A stretch of 41,872 nt of DNA from an uncultured Clostridia bacterium. Its GTDB lineage: Bacteria; Bacillota; Clostridia; TANB77; CAG-508. Under the pieces are notes generated by a model. The model saw only the letters and a program-made list of their open reading frames with translations. It was not told the origin of the DNA and did not search any database. Where the stretch lies: the NCBI GenBank assembly GCA_944387505.1, contig CALXFG010000017.1, positions 1 through 41,872 of the forward strand, given 5' to 3'. The position numbers and the translations under genes are program-made. Shown one piece after another: positions 23,889 through 32,588 of this stretch (its first letter is position 1; the number at the start of each line of letters is the position of its first letter).

Positions 23889-23949
23889 ATAGATATATTG
23901 GTCAAGAAAATGTGATTAATATTGCAATTATTGGTCAAGAAAATGTGAT
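23867..23949 (+). repeat. Three direct repeats spaced at exactly 33 bp
   Basis: GGTCAAGAAAATGTGAT occurs without mismatch at 23867-23883, 23900-23916 and 23933-23949. The 16-base gaps differ. A period of 33 bp, about three helical turns, puts the three on one face of the DNA, as expected for an operator or iteron array, not a CRISPR. It sits directly before the ATPase gene. Confidence 0.92.
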
Positions 23950-23986
23950 TTTGCGTTAAAAATTAATAAAATAGGAGGCTGATAAT

Positions 23987-25306
23987 ATGTATAGAAAAAT
24001 TATAACAGAATTAAAAAAATGGAAAGAAAAGAAAGATAGATTGCCACTTATTTTAAAAGGGGCTAGACAAGTAGGAAAAACATGGATTTTGCAAGAATTT
24101 GGAAAAGAATACTTTGATGATGTGTTATACATCAATTTTGAAAATGCAGGAAACATAGCAAACTTATTTGAAGGTAATATAGAACCAAATAGAATTATAG
24201 AATATTTATCAGCACTTAATCATAAGAAAATTGAACCTGAAAAGACATTAATCATATTTGATGAGATACAAGAGTTACCAAGAGCACTTACCTCTTTAAA
24301 ATATTTTGCAGAAGAAACTCCTGAATATGCAATATGTTGCGCAGGGAGTTTACTTGGCGTATTTCTTCATGATCAAGTTTCATTTCCAGTTGGGAAAGTA
24401 GATTTCTTAGAATTACAGCCATTAGATTTTGAAGAATTTTTAATTGCAAATGGTGAGAAATCAATAATTGATATCATTAAGAAAAATGCATTAGAAGCAT
24501 TGCCAGATATAATCACAGACAAATTAAAAGACTATTTAAAAAAATACTTTGTTATAGGTGGAATGCCAAGAGCAGTAAAGACTTGGATTGAGGAAAAAGA
24601 TTTTGAACTTGTAGAAAAGGTGCAAAAGGGCATTTTAAAAGCATATGAAAGAGATTTCTCAAAACATACAGATAGTAGTACAGCAACAAAAATACAATAT
24701 GTTTGGAACAGTATTCCATCACAATTGGCAAAAGAAAATAGAAAATTTATATATGGTGTTGTAAAAGATGGTGCAAGAGCAAGAGAGTATGAAAACTCAA
24801 TTAACTGGTTAAAAGATACAGGTTTAATAAGAGTTGTAAACAGAGTGAAATGTGGTGATAAGCAACCATTGAAAGCCTATGAAGATTTAAGGGCTTTTAA
24901 AATATATTTACTTGATGTTGGATTGCTAAGAGTTCTATGTGAACTACCTTATGAAACCATAATAGAAAAGGATTCAATATATAATGAATTTAATGGATTA
25001 CTTACAGAACAATTTGTACTTCAAGAATTAGGAAATGTTAAAAAAGTAAATACAATTTATTATTGGTCAAACGAATTTCAAAGTGAAGTAGATTTTGTGT
25101 TTGCCTATAAGAATTTAATAATACCTGTTGAAGCAAAAGCAGGAATTAATGTTAAAGCTCAAAGTTTAAAAGTATATATGAGAGAATATAATCCCAAAAT
25201 TGCTATAAGATATTCTTTATTAAATATAAAATTAGATAAGCACATATTAAATATTCCTTTATATGCTATTTGGAATACAGAAGATTATCTAAAAGAAACA
25301 AATTAA
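23987..25306 (+). CDS. AAA-type ATPase with DUF4143 domain
   Basis: 439 aa. Visible: Walker A GARQVGKT (25-32), Walker B LIIFDEIQE (Asp92, Glu93), sensor-like CCAGSLLGV, and PLDFEEFL, the hallmark of this AAA_14/DUF4143 group. The C-terminal half carries EVDFVF and VEAKAG, a pattern like a PD-(D/E)xK nuclease core. Biological role is unknown; such genes are scattered in bacteria and archaea, often mobile. SD AGGAGG before the ATG. The gene is preceded by three iterons and probably controlled through them, perhaps by its own product. Confidence 0.88.
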   Translation: MYRKIITELKKWKEKKDRLPLILKGARQVGKTWILQEFGKEYFDDVLYINFENAGNIANLFEGNIEPNRIIEYLSALNHKKIEPEKTLIIFDEIQELPRALTSLKYFAEETPEYAICCAGSLLGVFLHDQVSFPVGKVDFLELQPLDFEEFLIANGEKSIIDIIKKNALEALPDIITDKLKDYLKKYFVIGGMPRAVKTWIEEKDFELVEKVQKGILKAYERDFSKHTDSSTATKIQYVWNSIPSQLAKENRKFIYGVVKDGARAREYENSINWLKDTGLIRVVNRVKCGDKQPLKAYEDLRAFKIYLLDVGLLRVLCELPYETIIEKDSIYNEFNGLLTEQFVLQELGNVKKVNTIYYWSNEFQSEVDFVFAYKNLIIPVEAKAGINVKAQSLKVYMREYNPKIAIRYSLLNIKLDKHILNIPLYAIWNTEDYLKETN

Positions 25307-25375
25307 ATAAATAGAAAAGTTTTAGAAAATTATATGTAATTGGAATATATAATCAAATATAAGGAGAAAAATTAA

Positions 25376-26137
25376 ATGAACCAATTATTAGTATTAGATT
25401 TAGATGGAACATTATTAAGAAATGATAAAACTGTATCAGAGGAGACAGTACAAAGCTTAATAGAATTTAAAAATAGAGATAATAAAATTTTATTTGCAAC
25501 CGCAAGACCACCAAGAGATGCTTATAAATATGTACCTCAAAAATTAAAAGACAATCCGATTATTTGTTATAATGGTGCCTGCATGATTGATGGTAAAGAG
25601 ATATTATATAAAAAAGAAATGTCAAAAGATACAGTGCATCAAATAATTAAGCAATCAGAAAAATCCGGGTATCACCAAATTTGTTTTGAGATTGATGATA
25701 AATTATATTCAAATTTTGATACTTCTGATTTTTTTGGAAAGGCTCCAACAGAGATTGTAGATTTAAGAAAATTAGATATGAAAACAGCATATAAAGTCAT
25801 TATTTGTGATAAAACGCCAATTTCTCAAGAATTTCCTACTATTTTACCAAATACATGTAAAGGTATCATTACAGATAATGGGCAGTTATGCCAAATTATG
25901 GATCAAGAAGTATCTAAATGGAATAGTGTACAATCTATAATCAAAACATGGAATATAAAAAATGAAGATATTATTGCATTTGGAGATGATTACAATGATT
26001 TAGATATGATAAATCATGCAGGAATTGGTGTGGCTATGGGAAATGCAGAAAAAGTTGTAAAAGAAACCGCTGATTTTGTAACTGATACAAATATGAATGA
26101 AGGCATTAGCAAATATTTAAAAGAGAATATATTGTAG
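25376..26137 (+). CDS. Cof-type HAD-IIB phosphatase, second copy
   Basis: 253 aa, same family as the gene at 12819. Visible: motif I LDLDGTLLRND (Asp8, Asp10), motif II FATARPP, capped by residues about 80-180, and motif IV FGDDYNDLDMINHAGIGVAMGNA with VTDTNMNEGISKYL at the end. Sugar-phosphate or nucleotide phosphatase activity is typical; the substrate is not evident. SD AAGGAG before ATG. Confidence 0.9.
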   Translation: MNQLLVLDLDGTLLRNDKTVSEETVQSLIEFKNRDNKILFATARPPRDAYKYVPQKLKDNPIICYNGACMIDGKEILYKKEMSKDTVHQIIKQSEKSGYHQICFEIDDKLYSNFDTSDFFGKAPTEIVDLRKLDMKTAYKVIICDKTPISQEFPTILPNTCKGIITDNGQLCQIMDQEVSKWNSVQSIIKTWNIKNEDIIAFGDDYNDLDMINHAGIGVAMGNAEKVVKETADFVTDTNMNEGISKYLKENIL

Positions 26138-26222
26138 AAAAATATCTTTTTAAAATTAAAAACGTTTATTAAATTTTAAAAAAATAATTTCGAATTTAAA
26201 AAAAAGGAAATCCTCTAAAAAA

Positions 26223-26251
26223 GAATACAAATAAAAATTTTTCACATAATA
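26223..26251 (+). promoter_or_regulatory. Sigma-G-like forespore promoter before the DUF1540 gene
   Basis: GAATA (26223-26227), 17-bp spacer, CATAATA (26245-26251), closely matching the forespore sigma-F/sigma-G form GNATR-N17/18-CATNNTA. The spacing to the ATG (about 50 bases) is normal. Confidence 0.55.
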
Positions 26252-26302
26252 ATAGTATGAACAAAAAATGATGTTCATATACAAATTTTTGGAGGTAACA
26301 AA

Positions 26303-26470
26303 ATGGAAGGAAATCAAAAGATACATTGTACTGTAGGAACTTGTAAGTACAATGAAACAAATCAAAATTTATGCAAGTTACAGGCAATTCAAGTAGAACC
26401 AACGAAAAATTGTAATACAAAACAACCAGAAGAATCTATGTGTTCAAGTTACATTTATGGGAAGGAATAA
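26303..26470 (+). CDS. DUF1540 small cysteine-rich protein
   Basis: 55 aa. Visible: MEGNQKIHCTVGTCKYNET, then NLCKLQAIQVEP, and a C-terminal CSSYIYG, with Cys-x4-Cys-xn-Cys spacing. This is the DUF1540 signature (HCxVxxCxYN...CxLxxIxV). The domain probably binds metal; biochemical role is unknown, and many homologues are in spore-formers. SD GGAGG eight bases before the ATG. A sigma-G-like promoter lies upstream, so forespore expression is a reasonable inference. The gene sits on its own between HAD and aldolase. Confidence 0.88.
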   Translation: MEGNQKIHCTVGTCKYNETNQNLCKLQAIQVEPTKNCNTKQPEESMCSSYIYGKE

Positions 26471-26488
26471 TTTTCTTCTCATTTTTTC

Positions 26489-26517
26489 TTGACATATCTG
26501 TAATTTAGAAATAAAAT
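26489..26517 (+). promoter_or_regulatory. Promoter of fba
   Basis: TTGACA (26489-26494), 17-bp spacer, TAAAAT (26512-26517), 50 bases before the start codon. Confidence 0.8.
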
Positions 26518-26566
26518 AACCTTAGCAAAAATCAATAGGGGAGAACCCCAAAAAGGAGGAAAAGAT

Positions 26567-27496
26567 ATGTTAGTTACGACAAAGGAAATGTTTGAAAAAT
26601 CAATGAAAGAAGGATTTGCAGTAGGTGCTTTTAATGTAAATAATATGGAAATTGTACAAGCAATTACAGATGCAGCACACGAAACACAATCACCAGTTAT
26701 TTTACAAGCATCATCAAGTGCAATAAAATATGCAAGAATAGGATATTTAATGAAAATGGTACAAGCAGCAGTAGAAGAATATCCAGAAGTACCAATTGCC
26801 ATTCACTTAGATCATGGACCAGATTTTGAAACAGCAAAAATGTGTATAGATAATGGATTTACATCTGTAATGATAGATGGTTCAAAATATGATTTTGAAG
26901 AAAATGTAGCTTTAACCAAACAAGTAGTAGATTATGCACATTCTAAAGGGGTTGTTGTTGAGGCTGAACTTGGAAAATTAGCAGGAATAGAAGATGATGT
27001 CAATGTTGCAGCATCAGATGCTATGTATACAGATCCTGCTCAAGCAGAAGAATTTGTTAAAAGAACAGATTGTGATTCTTTAGCAATTGCCATAGGAACA
27101 AGCCATGGAGCATATAAATTTAAAGGTGAAGCAAAATTAAGATTTGATATTTTAAAAGAAATTAAAGAAAGAATACCAAATACACCAATTGTATTGCATG
27201 GTGCTTCTACAGTTATACCAGAGTTGGTTGAAATGTGTAATCAATATGGAGGAAATATACCTGGAGCAAAAGGTGTACCAGATGAAATGTTACATGAAGC
27301 AAGTGTATCTGGTGTTTCTAAAATCAATGTTGATACAGATTTAAGATTAGCTATGACAGCAGGAATTAGAAAAGTATTTGTAGAAGATCCAAGTGCATTT
27401 GATCCTAGAAAATACTTAACTCCAGCAAGAGACTTAATAAAAGAAACAGTTGCTCATAAAATGAGAGATGTATTTGGTTCAGCTGGTAAAATCTAA
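26567..27496 (+). CDS. fba: Class II fructose-bisphosphate aldolase
   Basis: Splits fructose-1,6-bisphosphate into glyceraldehyde-3-phosphate and dihydroxyacetone phosphate in glycolysis; zinc-dependent. Visible in 309 aa: GAFNVNNMEIVQAI, IAIHLDHG with Asp82 and His83, SVMIDGSKYDFEEN, EAELGKLAGIEDD, YTDPAQAEEFV, AIAIGTSHGAYKF, LHGASTV and KINVDTDLR, the complete set of type-B class II motifs. Length is normal. SD AAAAAGGAGGAAAAG before the ATG. Transcribed from its own vegetative promoter. Tagatose/KbaY-like relatives share motifs, but the context and YTDPAQAEEF region favour Fba. Confidence 0.95.
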   Translation: MLVTTKEMFEKSMKEGFAVGAFNVNNMEIVQAITDAAHETQSPVILQASSSAIKYARIGYLMKMVQAAVEEYPEVPIAIHLDHGPDFETAKMCIDNGFTSVMIDGSKYDFEENVALTKQVVDYAHSKGVVVEAELGKLAGIEDDVNVAASDAMYTDPAQAEEFVKRTDCDSLAIAIGTSHGAYKFKGEAKLRFDILKEIKERIPNTPIVLHGASTVIPELVEMCNQYGGNIPGAKGVPDEMLHEASVSGVSKINVDTDLRLAMTAGIRKVFVEDPSAFDPRKYLTPARDLIKETVAHKMRDVFGSAGKI

Positions 27497-27557
27497 ATAA
27501 GAAATAGATTATATTCTATAGTTTATAAAATTCTGAAACCGTTTCTAAAACAAAGCA

Positions 27558-27601
27558 AAAATACAGAGATTAAAGATTCAAGTTTAATCTCTGTATTTTT
27601 C
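27558..27601. terminator. Bidirectional terminator between fba and smpB
   Basis: AAAATACAGAGATTAAA pairs with TTTAATCTCTGTATTTT around GATTCAAG. A and T runs on both sides serve both strands. The smpB stop codon (27584-27586) lies inside the stem. Confidence 0.9.
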
Positions 27602-28042
27602 TTTCATAGCTTGATTGATTTTTCTTTCTGCATCTTTTTTTGCAATATCTTGACGCTTATCATACAATTTTTTACCTTTTCCTATACCTAATTCTAGTTT
27701 CACAAAATTTCCTTTAAAATAAATGCTAATAGGAATTAAAGTATAGCCTTTTTGTTTGGTAAGTCCAATTAATCGATTAATTTCTCTTTTATTTAGCAAA
27801 AGTTTTCTGTCTCTTAATGGGTTTTTATTAAAAATATTTCCATGTTCATATGGACTAATATGCATACCAGATATGTAGACTTCACCATTTTTAATATTGG
27901 CATAACTATCTTTTAAATTTACTTTACCCGCACGAATAGATTTAATTTCTGTTCCAAATAAAACAATACCAGCTTCTATTTTATCTTCAATAGAATAATT
28001 ATGATATGCCGTTGGATTTTTTGCTATTAATTTTGTATTCAT
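27584..28042 (-). CDS. smpB: SsrA-binding protein SmpB
   Basis: Partner of tmRNA in ribosome rescue. Visible in 152 aa: [62 protein letters not shown], and the basic tail [20 protein letters not shown], all classic SmpB blocks. The SD GAGGTAATT and a TATAAT (28067-28072 on the minus strand) precede the start. No ssrA gene was seen in the window. Confidence 0.97.
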   Translation of the reverse strand: MNTKLIAKNPTAYHNYSIEDKIEAGIVLFGTEIKSIRAGKVNLKDSYANIKNGEVYISGMHISPYEHGNIFNKNPLRDRKLLLNKREINRLIGLTKQKGYTLIPISIYFKGNFVKLELGIGKGKKLYDKRQDIAKKDAERKINQAMKEKYRD

Positions 28043-28097
28043 ATAATTACCTCTTCATTTTTGAATATTATACCATAGATTATTGAATAATAAAATA

Positions 28098-28133
28098 GAA
28101 CAGATAGAAATTTATGAATATTTCTATCTGTTC
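28098..28133 (-). terminator. Intrinsic terminator of the 28167 gene
   Basis: A 14-bp stem (GAACAGATAGAAAT with its complement) around an eight-base loop; on the minus strand the tail TATTTTATT follows. Confidence 0.75.
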
Positions 28134-28166
28134 AGCAAAAATTATTTTTTGCTATTTCATAAAGAA

Positions 28167-28637
28167 TTAATCTTTTCTTGATTGATTATTTTCAGAATTC
28201 ATTCTTGTTGAATAATACCAAACAACTGCGATAATAGCAATTGCCGCAATTCCTAGAATTAACCAAGTCCAAGCAGTTGAATTCATTCCCATAAAAGTTG
28301 CATTTCCATTGGTTGCTGTTCTTGTTGCATCATATCCATCATTATTCGTATTGGTAACTCTTGAAGTAGTATTTTTTGCGTCCTTTTCTAAAGTATTTCC
28401 TGTTTCTTCTATTTTATTTCCTGCATTTTCCATTGTATTTTCTGTTTTTTCAGTAGAGTCATGTATAGCTTCTCCAGCATTATGCATAGCACCTTCAACA
28501 GCATTTTCAGTATTATTGACTGCATTTCTAACAGTATTTGTTGCATCTTTTAAAACATCTTCAGCTGCAAAACATACAGAAAATGAAAATATGATAGCAA
28601 CGATGATTGCGAATATTGCATATAGTTTCTTTTGCAT
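28167..28637 (-). CDS. Secreted, C-terminally anchored amphipathic repeat protein
   Basis: 156 aa from the ATG at 28637 (after AAAGGAGG). Visible: a signal peptide MQKKLYAIFAIIVAIIFSFS ending near CFAAED, then 11-residue-like amphipathic repeats rich in Asn, Ala, Glu and Lys (DATNTVRNAVNNTENAVEGA, MHNAGEAIHDSTEKTENTME), then NTTSRVTNTNND linker, one C-terminal helix STAWTWLILGIAAIAIIAVV and a short charged tail. The pattern resembles LEA/apolipoprotein-like repeats and suits a surface-anchored stalk; function unknown. A longer ORF starting at 28694 has no SD and is unlikely. Confidence 0.72.
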   Translation of the reverse strand: MQKKLYAIFAIIVAIIFSFSVCFAAEDVLKDATNTVRNAVNNTENAVEGAMHNAGEAIHDSTEKTENTMENAGNKIEETGNTLEKDAKNTTSRVTNTNNDGYDATRTATNGNATFMGMNSTAWTWLILGIAAIAIIAVVWYYSTRMNSENNQSRKD

Positions 28638-28765
28638 ATTTAAAACGCCTCCTTTAAAAGATAATGAAAATATTATTAGACAATATATTCTCATTAATAT
28701 TATCTAAAGAAGAACAAATAATTATACATGAAAAAATTGCAAAACATAAATAAAAAAATTAAAAA

Positions 28766-28791
28766 AGATTTTAACTAAAAAGTTAAAATCT
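28766..28791 (-). terminator. Intrinsic terminator of the 28810 gene
   Basis: AGATTTTAAC/GTTAAAATCT with a six-base loop; minus-strand tail TTTTTTAATTTTTTTA. Confidence 0.78.
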
Positions 28792-28809
28792 AAGAATTTA
28801 AATCTTTTA

Positions 28810-29208
28810 TTATTTACCAAGTCTAATTAAAATTGCAATTGCTAATAATATTAATAATACACCTATAGCAATTAATATAATTGATAAAATATTTGAAATA
28901 CCTAAATCACTTTCAGGCAGACTGCTTTGTACAGTTGTCGTGTCAGGAGTAGTTGAAGCAGTGTTTGTTGAAGAAGTATTTGTTGAAATATTCATTCTTG
29001 AAGTATTTGTTGAATTAGAAGTATTCGATGTATTCGATGTGTTTGATGTGTTTGATGTATCTGACATATTTGACGTATTTGATGTATTAGATGTATTTTG
29101 TGTATTTGTTTCATCAATATTCATGTCTACTGCGAAAACATTTGTAGTAAAGAATAATATCATTAATACCATTACTATTATAGAAAATATTTTTAAACTT
29201 TTAATCAT
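28810..29208 (-). CDS. Secreted/anchored Ser-Thr-Asn repeat protein
   Basis: 132 aa. Visible: signal peptide MIKSLKIFSIIVMVLMILFF with VFA-VD cleavage region, a low-complexity segment (residues about 36-75) with (S/N)-T-S repeats encoded by about nine-base units, a Ser/Thr-rich spacer, then one C-terminal helix (ISNILSIILIAIGVLLILLAI) and RLGK. It has the same layout as the neighbouring 28167 gene: signal peptide, low-complexity stalk, C-terminal anchor. The repeat tract is prone to slippage length changes. Function unknown. SD GGAGG before the ATG. Confidence 0.7.
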   Translation of the reverse strand: MIKSLKIFSIIVMVLMILFFTTNVFAVDMNIDETNTQNTSNTSNTSNMSDTSNTSNTSNTSNTSNSTNTSRMNISTNTSSTNTASTTPDTTTVQSSLPESDLGISNILSIILIAIGVLLILLAIAILIRLGK

Positions 29209-29363
29209 ATTTTATACCTCCATTAAAAATCAAAAAATTTATCTTAAGTTCTTTACTATGATATCACAAATATGGAAAACATGTCCAGTATTTTTCAAAA
29301 AATGTAAAAAATATATATATTTTTTGAAACTTATGATATGATATAAATCAAAGGAGGGGAATG

Positions 29364-31379
29364 ATGAAAAAATTTTTGAAAAAAATATTGATAATGGTCA
29401 TTATATCAGCCGTTGTTTCTATATTTTTTGTTATGGCAATAGCAGGAGAAAGTAGTAATGAAAAAGTACAATACTTAAATCATCTAGATTATAATGTATC
29501 ATTAAATCAAGATGGGAGTATTAATGTTGTAGAAACATGGGATGTATATGTAGAAAATACAGGAACGTTATTTAAGAACTTTTCACTTTCTAATTATTTA
29601 TATGGAAATATTACAGATGTAAAAGTAAAAGACTTAGAGAACAATTTGGAATTAACAGAAATTTATCAAGAAGTATATCATGTTGGAAACAATTTGTTTT
29701 ATGCATTAGATATTGGAGGAAATGTGTTTGAGATTGCTTGGGGAACCGGTATGAGTAATCTTTCAGGAAATCGAAAGTATCAAGTTTCTTATAAAATTGA
29801 AGATGTTATTACTAGTTATTATGATTGCCAAGAATTTTATTGGAAATTTATCGAAGAAGGTCAAAATGCAATTCCTGTAAAATCTTTAACTGGAACAATT
29901 ACATTACCACAAGGTGTTCAAAATATAGAAAATCTAAAAGTATGGGGACATGGTCAAGTTAATGGAAATATTGAAAGAACTTCTAATGATACAGTAGAAT
30001 TTGAAATCAACAACCTAAGACCAGGTGCGATGTTAGAAGTAAGAGTGGTAACAACAGAAGATATATTTAATGTATCAGAAAATAGAGAAAGAAGATATCA
30101 TAATATAGACAGAATTATAGAGGAAGAAACAGAATGGTCAAATGAGACCAATAAACAATCTATGATAACAAAAAGTATTATCATAGCAATTTATGCAATT
30201 ATATTGATTATTTATATTATAAAAATTGTAAAATATAGAAGAATTAATAAAAAAGAAAATGATGGTATCATTAAAAAAGATTTGAAATATTATAGAGAAA
30301 TTCCTAGAGACGGAGATTCTACACCTAATGAAGCTGTTTACCTTTATCAATTTGAAAAAGAAAAATTGGAAACATCAACTGTACAGTCAGAAATGGTTGC
30401 TTCTACTATATTAAACTTATGTTTAAAAAAGGTAATTACATTAGAAACAGAAGGAGAAAATATTTATATTTCTTTAATAGGTGATGGAAGCTCTTTAAAA
30501 AAGGAAGAGTATGAAGTTTATAAATTATTATCAGAGGCAAGTAAAGGCAAAGAAAAATTAGAAATTAAAGAATTAAATGATTATGCAAAAGAACATTATT
30601 CAAACTATAGTGTATATATAAATCGTATGGTAAATGAAACTAGAAATGAATTATATCATATGCAATATATAGATAAAAGAGAAGAGAATGTATACAGAAA
30701 ATCTAAATCAGCCAGTATGTTTTTCAACGGAATTTTATGTATTTATATTTTTCTATTAACTTTTTCAGCAATTCTGCATATTCCAAGTTTCCAAATGCCT
30801 GTTGATATTTCCTTAGCAATCGGCTGGAGGGAAAGTTTAACAGCATTTACAATTGGAATATTACCATTAATAATTGTTATCTTATATTCTTTACACTTAA
30901 AATCTAAAATAGAAAATAAGATAGCCGTTATTACACAAAAAGGTTATGATGAAAAAATACAATGGACGGCACTAAAAAGATTTTTGGAAGATTATTCTTT
31001 ATTAGATGAAAAAGATTTACCTCAATTAGCTGTTTGGGAAAAATATCTTGTTTATGCAACTGCTTTTGGAATAGCTAATAAAGTAATTGATCAAATGAAA
31101 GCAAAATATCCAACAGTATTTCTTGAAGATACTTGGGATGAAGAAATGAAAAAGAATTATCCAATTATCTATTTCTCAGCAAATCCTATTTATTATACAA
31201 CACATACAATTGGTACATCAACCATATCTATGTTAGATCAAGGTGTATCTAGAGCATATTCAACATCAGTTGCACAAATTGCAATCCATAATGCATCTAG
31301 TGGTTCCGGAGGAGGCGGAGGCTTCTCTGGAGGCGGCGGACGGCGGAGGAGGCCGGAGGCCGGAATGGGCGGAAGATAA
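29364..31379 (+). CDS. DUF2207 domain membrane protein with damaged glycine tail
   Basis: A 671-aa predicted membrane protein of unknown function. Visible: N-terminal signal/anchor helix (KKILIMVIISAVVSIFFVMA), an outer DUF2207 beta domain with NHLDYNVSLNQDGSINVVET, one helix near 270-290 (SIIIAIYAIILIIYIIKIVK), a cytoplasmic part, two helices at about 450-510, and a C-terminal glycine tail (SSGSGGGGGFSGGGG). The tail then turns to RRRRPEAGMGGR; removing the C at 31341, 31354 and 31361 gives pure Gly. SD GGAGG (29353-29357) is six bases before the ATG at 29364; 29361 is an alternative. An extended -10 box is at 29334-29342. Confidence 0.85.
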   Translation: MKKFLKKILIMVIISAVVSIFFVMAIAGESSNEKVQYLNHLDYNVSLNQDGSINVVETWDVYVENTGTLFKNFSLSNYLYGNITDVKVKDLENNLELTEIYQEVYHVGNNLFYALDIGGNVFEIAWGTGMSNLSGNRKYQVSYKIEDVITSYYDCQEFYWKFIEEGQNAIPVKSLTGTITLPQGVQNIENLKVWGHGQVNGNIERTSNDTVEFEINNLRPGAMLEVRVVTTEDIFNVSENRERRYHNIDRIIEEETEWSNETNKQSMITKSIIIAIYAIILIIYIIKIVKYRRINKKENDGIIKKDLKYYREIPRDGDSTPNEAVYLYQFEKEKLETSTVQSEMVASTILNLCLKKVITLETEGENIYISLIGDGSSLKKEEYEVYKLLSEASKGKEKLEIKELNDYAKEHYSNYSVYINRMVNETRNELYHMQYIDKREENVYRKSKSASMFFNGILCIYIFLLTFSAILHIPSFQMPVDISLAIGWRESLTAFTIGILPLIIVILYSLHLKSKIENKIAVITQKGYDEKIQWTALKRFLEDYSLLDEKDLPQLAVWEKYLVYATAFGIANKVIDQMKAKYPTVFLEDTWDEEMKKNYPIIYFSANPIYYTTHTIGTSTISMLDQGVSRAYSTSVAQIAIHNASSGSGGGGGFSGGGGRRRRPEAGMGGR

Positions 31380-31388
31380 TAAAAAATG

Positions 31389-31420
31389 AAACTGTTCAAT
31401 TTTATTGAGCAGTTTTTATA
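31389..31420 (+). terminator. Intrinsic terminator after the DUF2207 gene
   Basis: AAACTGTTCAA/TTGAGCAGTTT, one mismatch, five-base loop, then TTTTT. Confidence 0.78.
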
Positions 31421-31494
31421 TTATATATTTACATAAAGCTTGATAAAATAATAAAAATACATTATAATATACATCGAAGAAAGAAGGTAAAACA

Positions 31495-32532
31495 TTGGAA
31501 AAATATTTAGATTTAAAAAATACAACAGATTATTCTAAATTAAAAGTAGCAGGAGAAATTATAAAAAATGGAGGACTTGTTTTATTTCCAACAGAAACCG
31601 TCTATGGATTAGGTGCTAATGGATTAGATGAAAATGCTGTAAAAAAAATATATACAGCAAAAGGAAGAGAACAAGATAATCCTTTAATTTTGCATGTCTC
31701 TAATTTTGATATGATACCTAAAATTGCTAAAAATATATCTGAAATAGAATATACATTAATGAAAACATTTTGGCCAGGACCATTTACCATTATTTTAGAT
31801 AGAACAGATATTGTTCCTGATATTGTTACTGCAGGTTTAGATACAGTAGGCGTTCGTATGCCAAGCGGAAGAATTGCTAATAAATTAATTTCTTATGCAG
31901 GTGTTCCAATTGCTGCGCCAAGTGCCAATGTTTCAGGAAGACCAAGTGGAACTAATATTTCTGATATTTTTGAAGAACTTTCTGATAAAGTAGATTATAT
32001 TGTTGATGGAGGAGAATGTGAAGTTGGTCTAGAATCAACAGTAGTAAGAGTGGTTGATGGCGTTCCCAATATTTTAAGACCTGGTAAGATTTCTCCAGAA
32101 GACATAAAGAAAGCAGTAGGAACTGTAAAAATAGATGAACATATTTTAAAGAATATTAAAACTGATGAAAAAGTATTATCTCCGGGAATGAAATATAGAC
32201 ATTATGCACCAAAAGCAGATTGTATATTAGTATATAGTGAAGATAATGAAAAAATGATTAAAGAAATACAAGAAATCATTCCTAAATATAAAAATCCATT
32301 GGTTATTTCATGTAATGAAAATGCTCAATATTATGAGGTGAAAAATAAGATTCTATATGGCTCTAAAGAAAATCTAAATGAAATTGCACAAAATATATTT
32401 AAAGATTTAAGAAAAGTAGATTCTTTTAATCCAGATATTGTTATTATTGAAGGGGTTAAAAATGATGGAATAGGACTTGCTATTATGAATCGATTAATTC
32501 GTGCATGTGAATATCATTATATAAAAATATAA
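31495..32532 (+). CDS. tsaC: Threonylcarbamoyl-AMP synthase (Sua5/TsaC type)
   Basis: Makes threonylcarbamoyl-AMP for the t6A modification of ANN-decoding tRNAs. Visible in 345 aa: GGLVLFPTETVYGLGANGLD (start of the YrdC fold), YTAKGREQDNPLILH, FWPGPFTIIL, VGVRMPS, IAAPSANVSGRPSGTN, VDGGECEVGLESTVV and ILRPGKIS, followed by the Sua5-specific C-terminal domain (LSPGMKYRHYAP). Two-domain length marks it as the Sua5 form. The start is TTG behind AAGAAGG. Monocistronic. Confidence 0.95.
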   Translation: MEKYLDLKNTTDYSKLKVAGEIIKNGGLVLFPTETVYGLGANGLDENAVKKIYTAKGREQDNPLILHVSNFDMIPKIAKNISEIEYTLMKTFWPGPFTIILDRTDIVPDIVTAGLDTVGVRMPSGRIANKLISYAGVPIAAPSANVSGRPSGTNISDIFEELSDKVDYIVDGGECEVGLESTVVRVVDGVPNILRPGKISPEDIKKAVGTVKIDEHILKNIKTDEKVLSPGMKYRHYAPKADCILVYSEDNEKMIKEIQEIIPKYKNPLVISCNENAQYYEVKNKILYGSKENLNEIAQNIFKDLRKVDSFNPDIVIIEGVKNDGIGLAIMNRLIRACEYHYIKI

Positions 32533-32559
32533 GAGAGTAAAATGAAAATAAAAATTTTT

Positions 32560-32588
32560 AAGACAATACAACTTGTATTGTCTTTTTT
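32560..32588 (+). terminator. Intrinsic terminator after tsaC
   Basis: AAGACAATACA/TGTATTGTCTT around ACT, followed by TTTTTTG. Confidence 0.88.

Noticed and set aside
23867-23949. CRISPR array
   Set aside because: Only three short repeats with 16-base gaps overlapping a promoter and no cas genes; the 33-bp period and position argue for an operator.
28309-29341. Antisense ORFs on the plus strand across the low-complexity genes
   Set aside because: They mirror repeats (VFDVFDVFDV) and have no SD; the minus-strand genes have signal peptides and SD sites.
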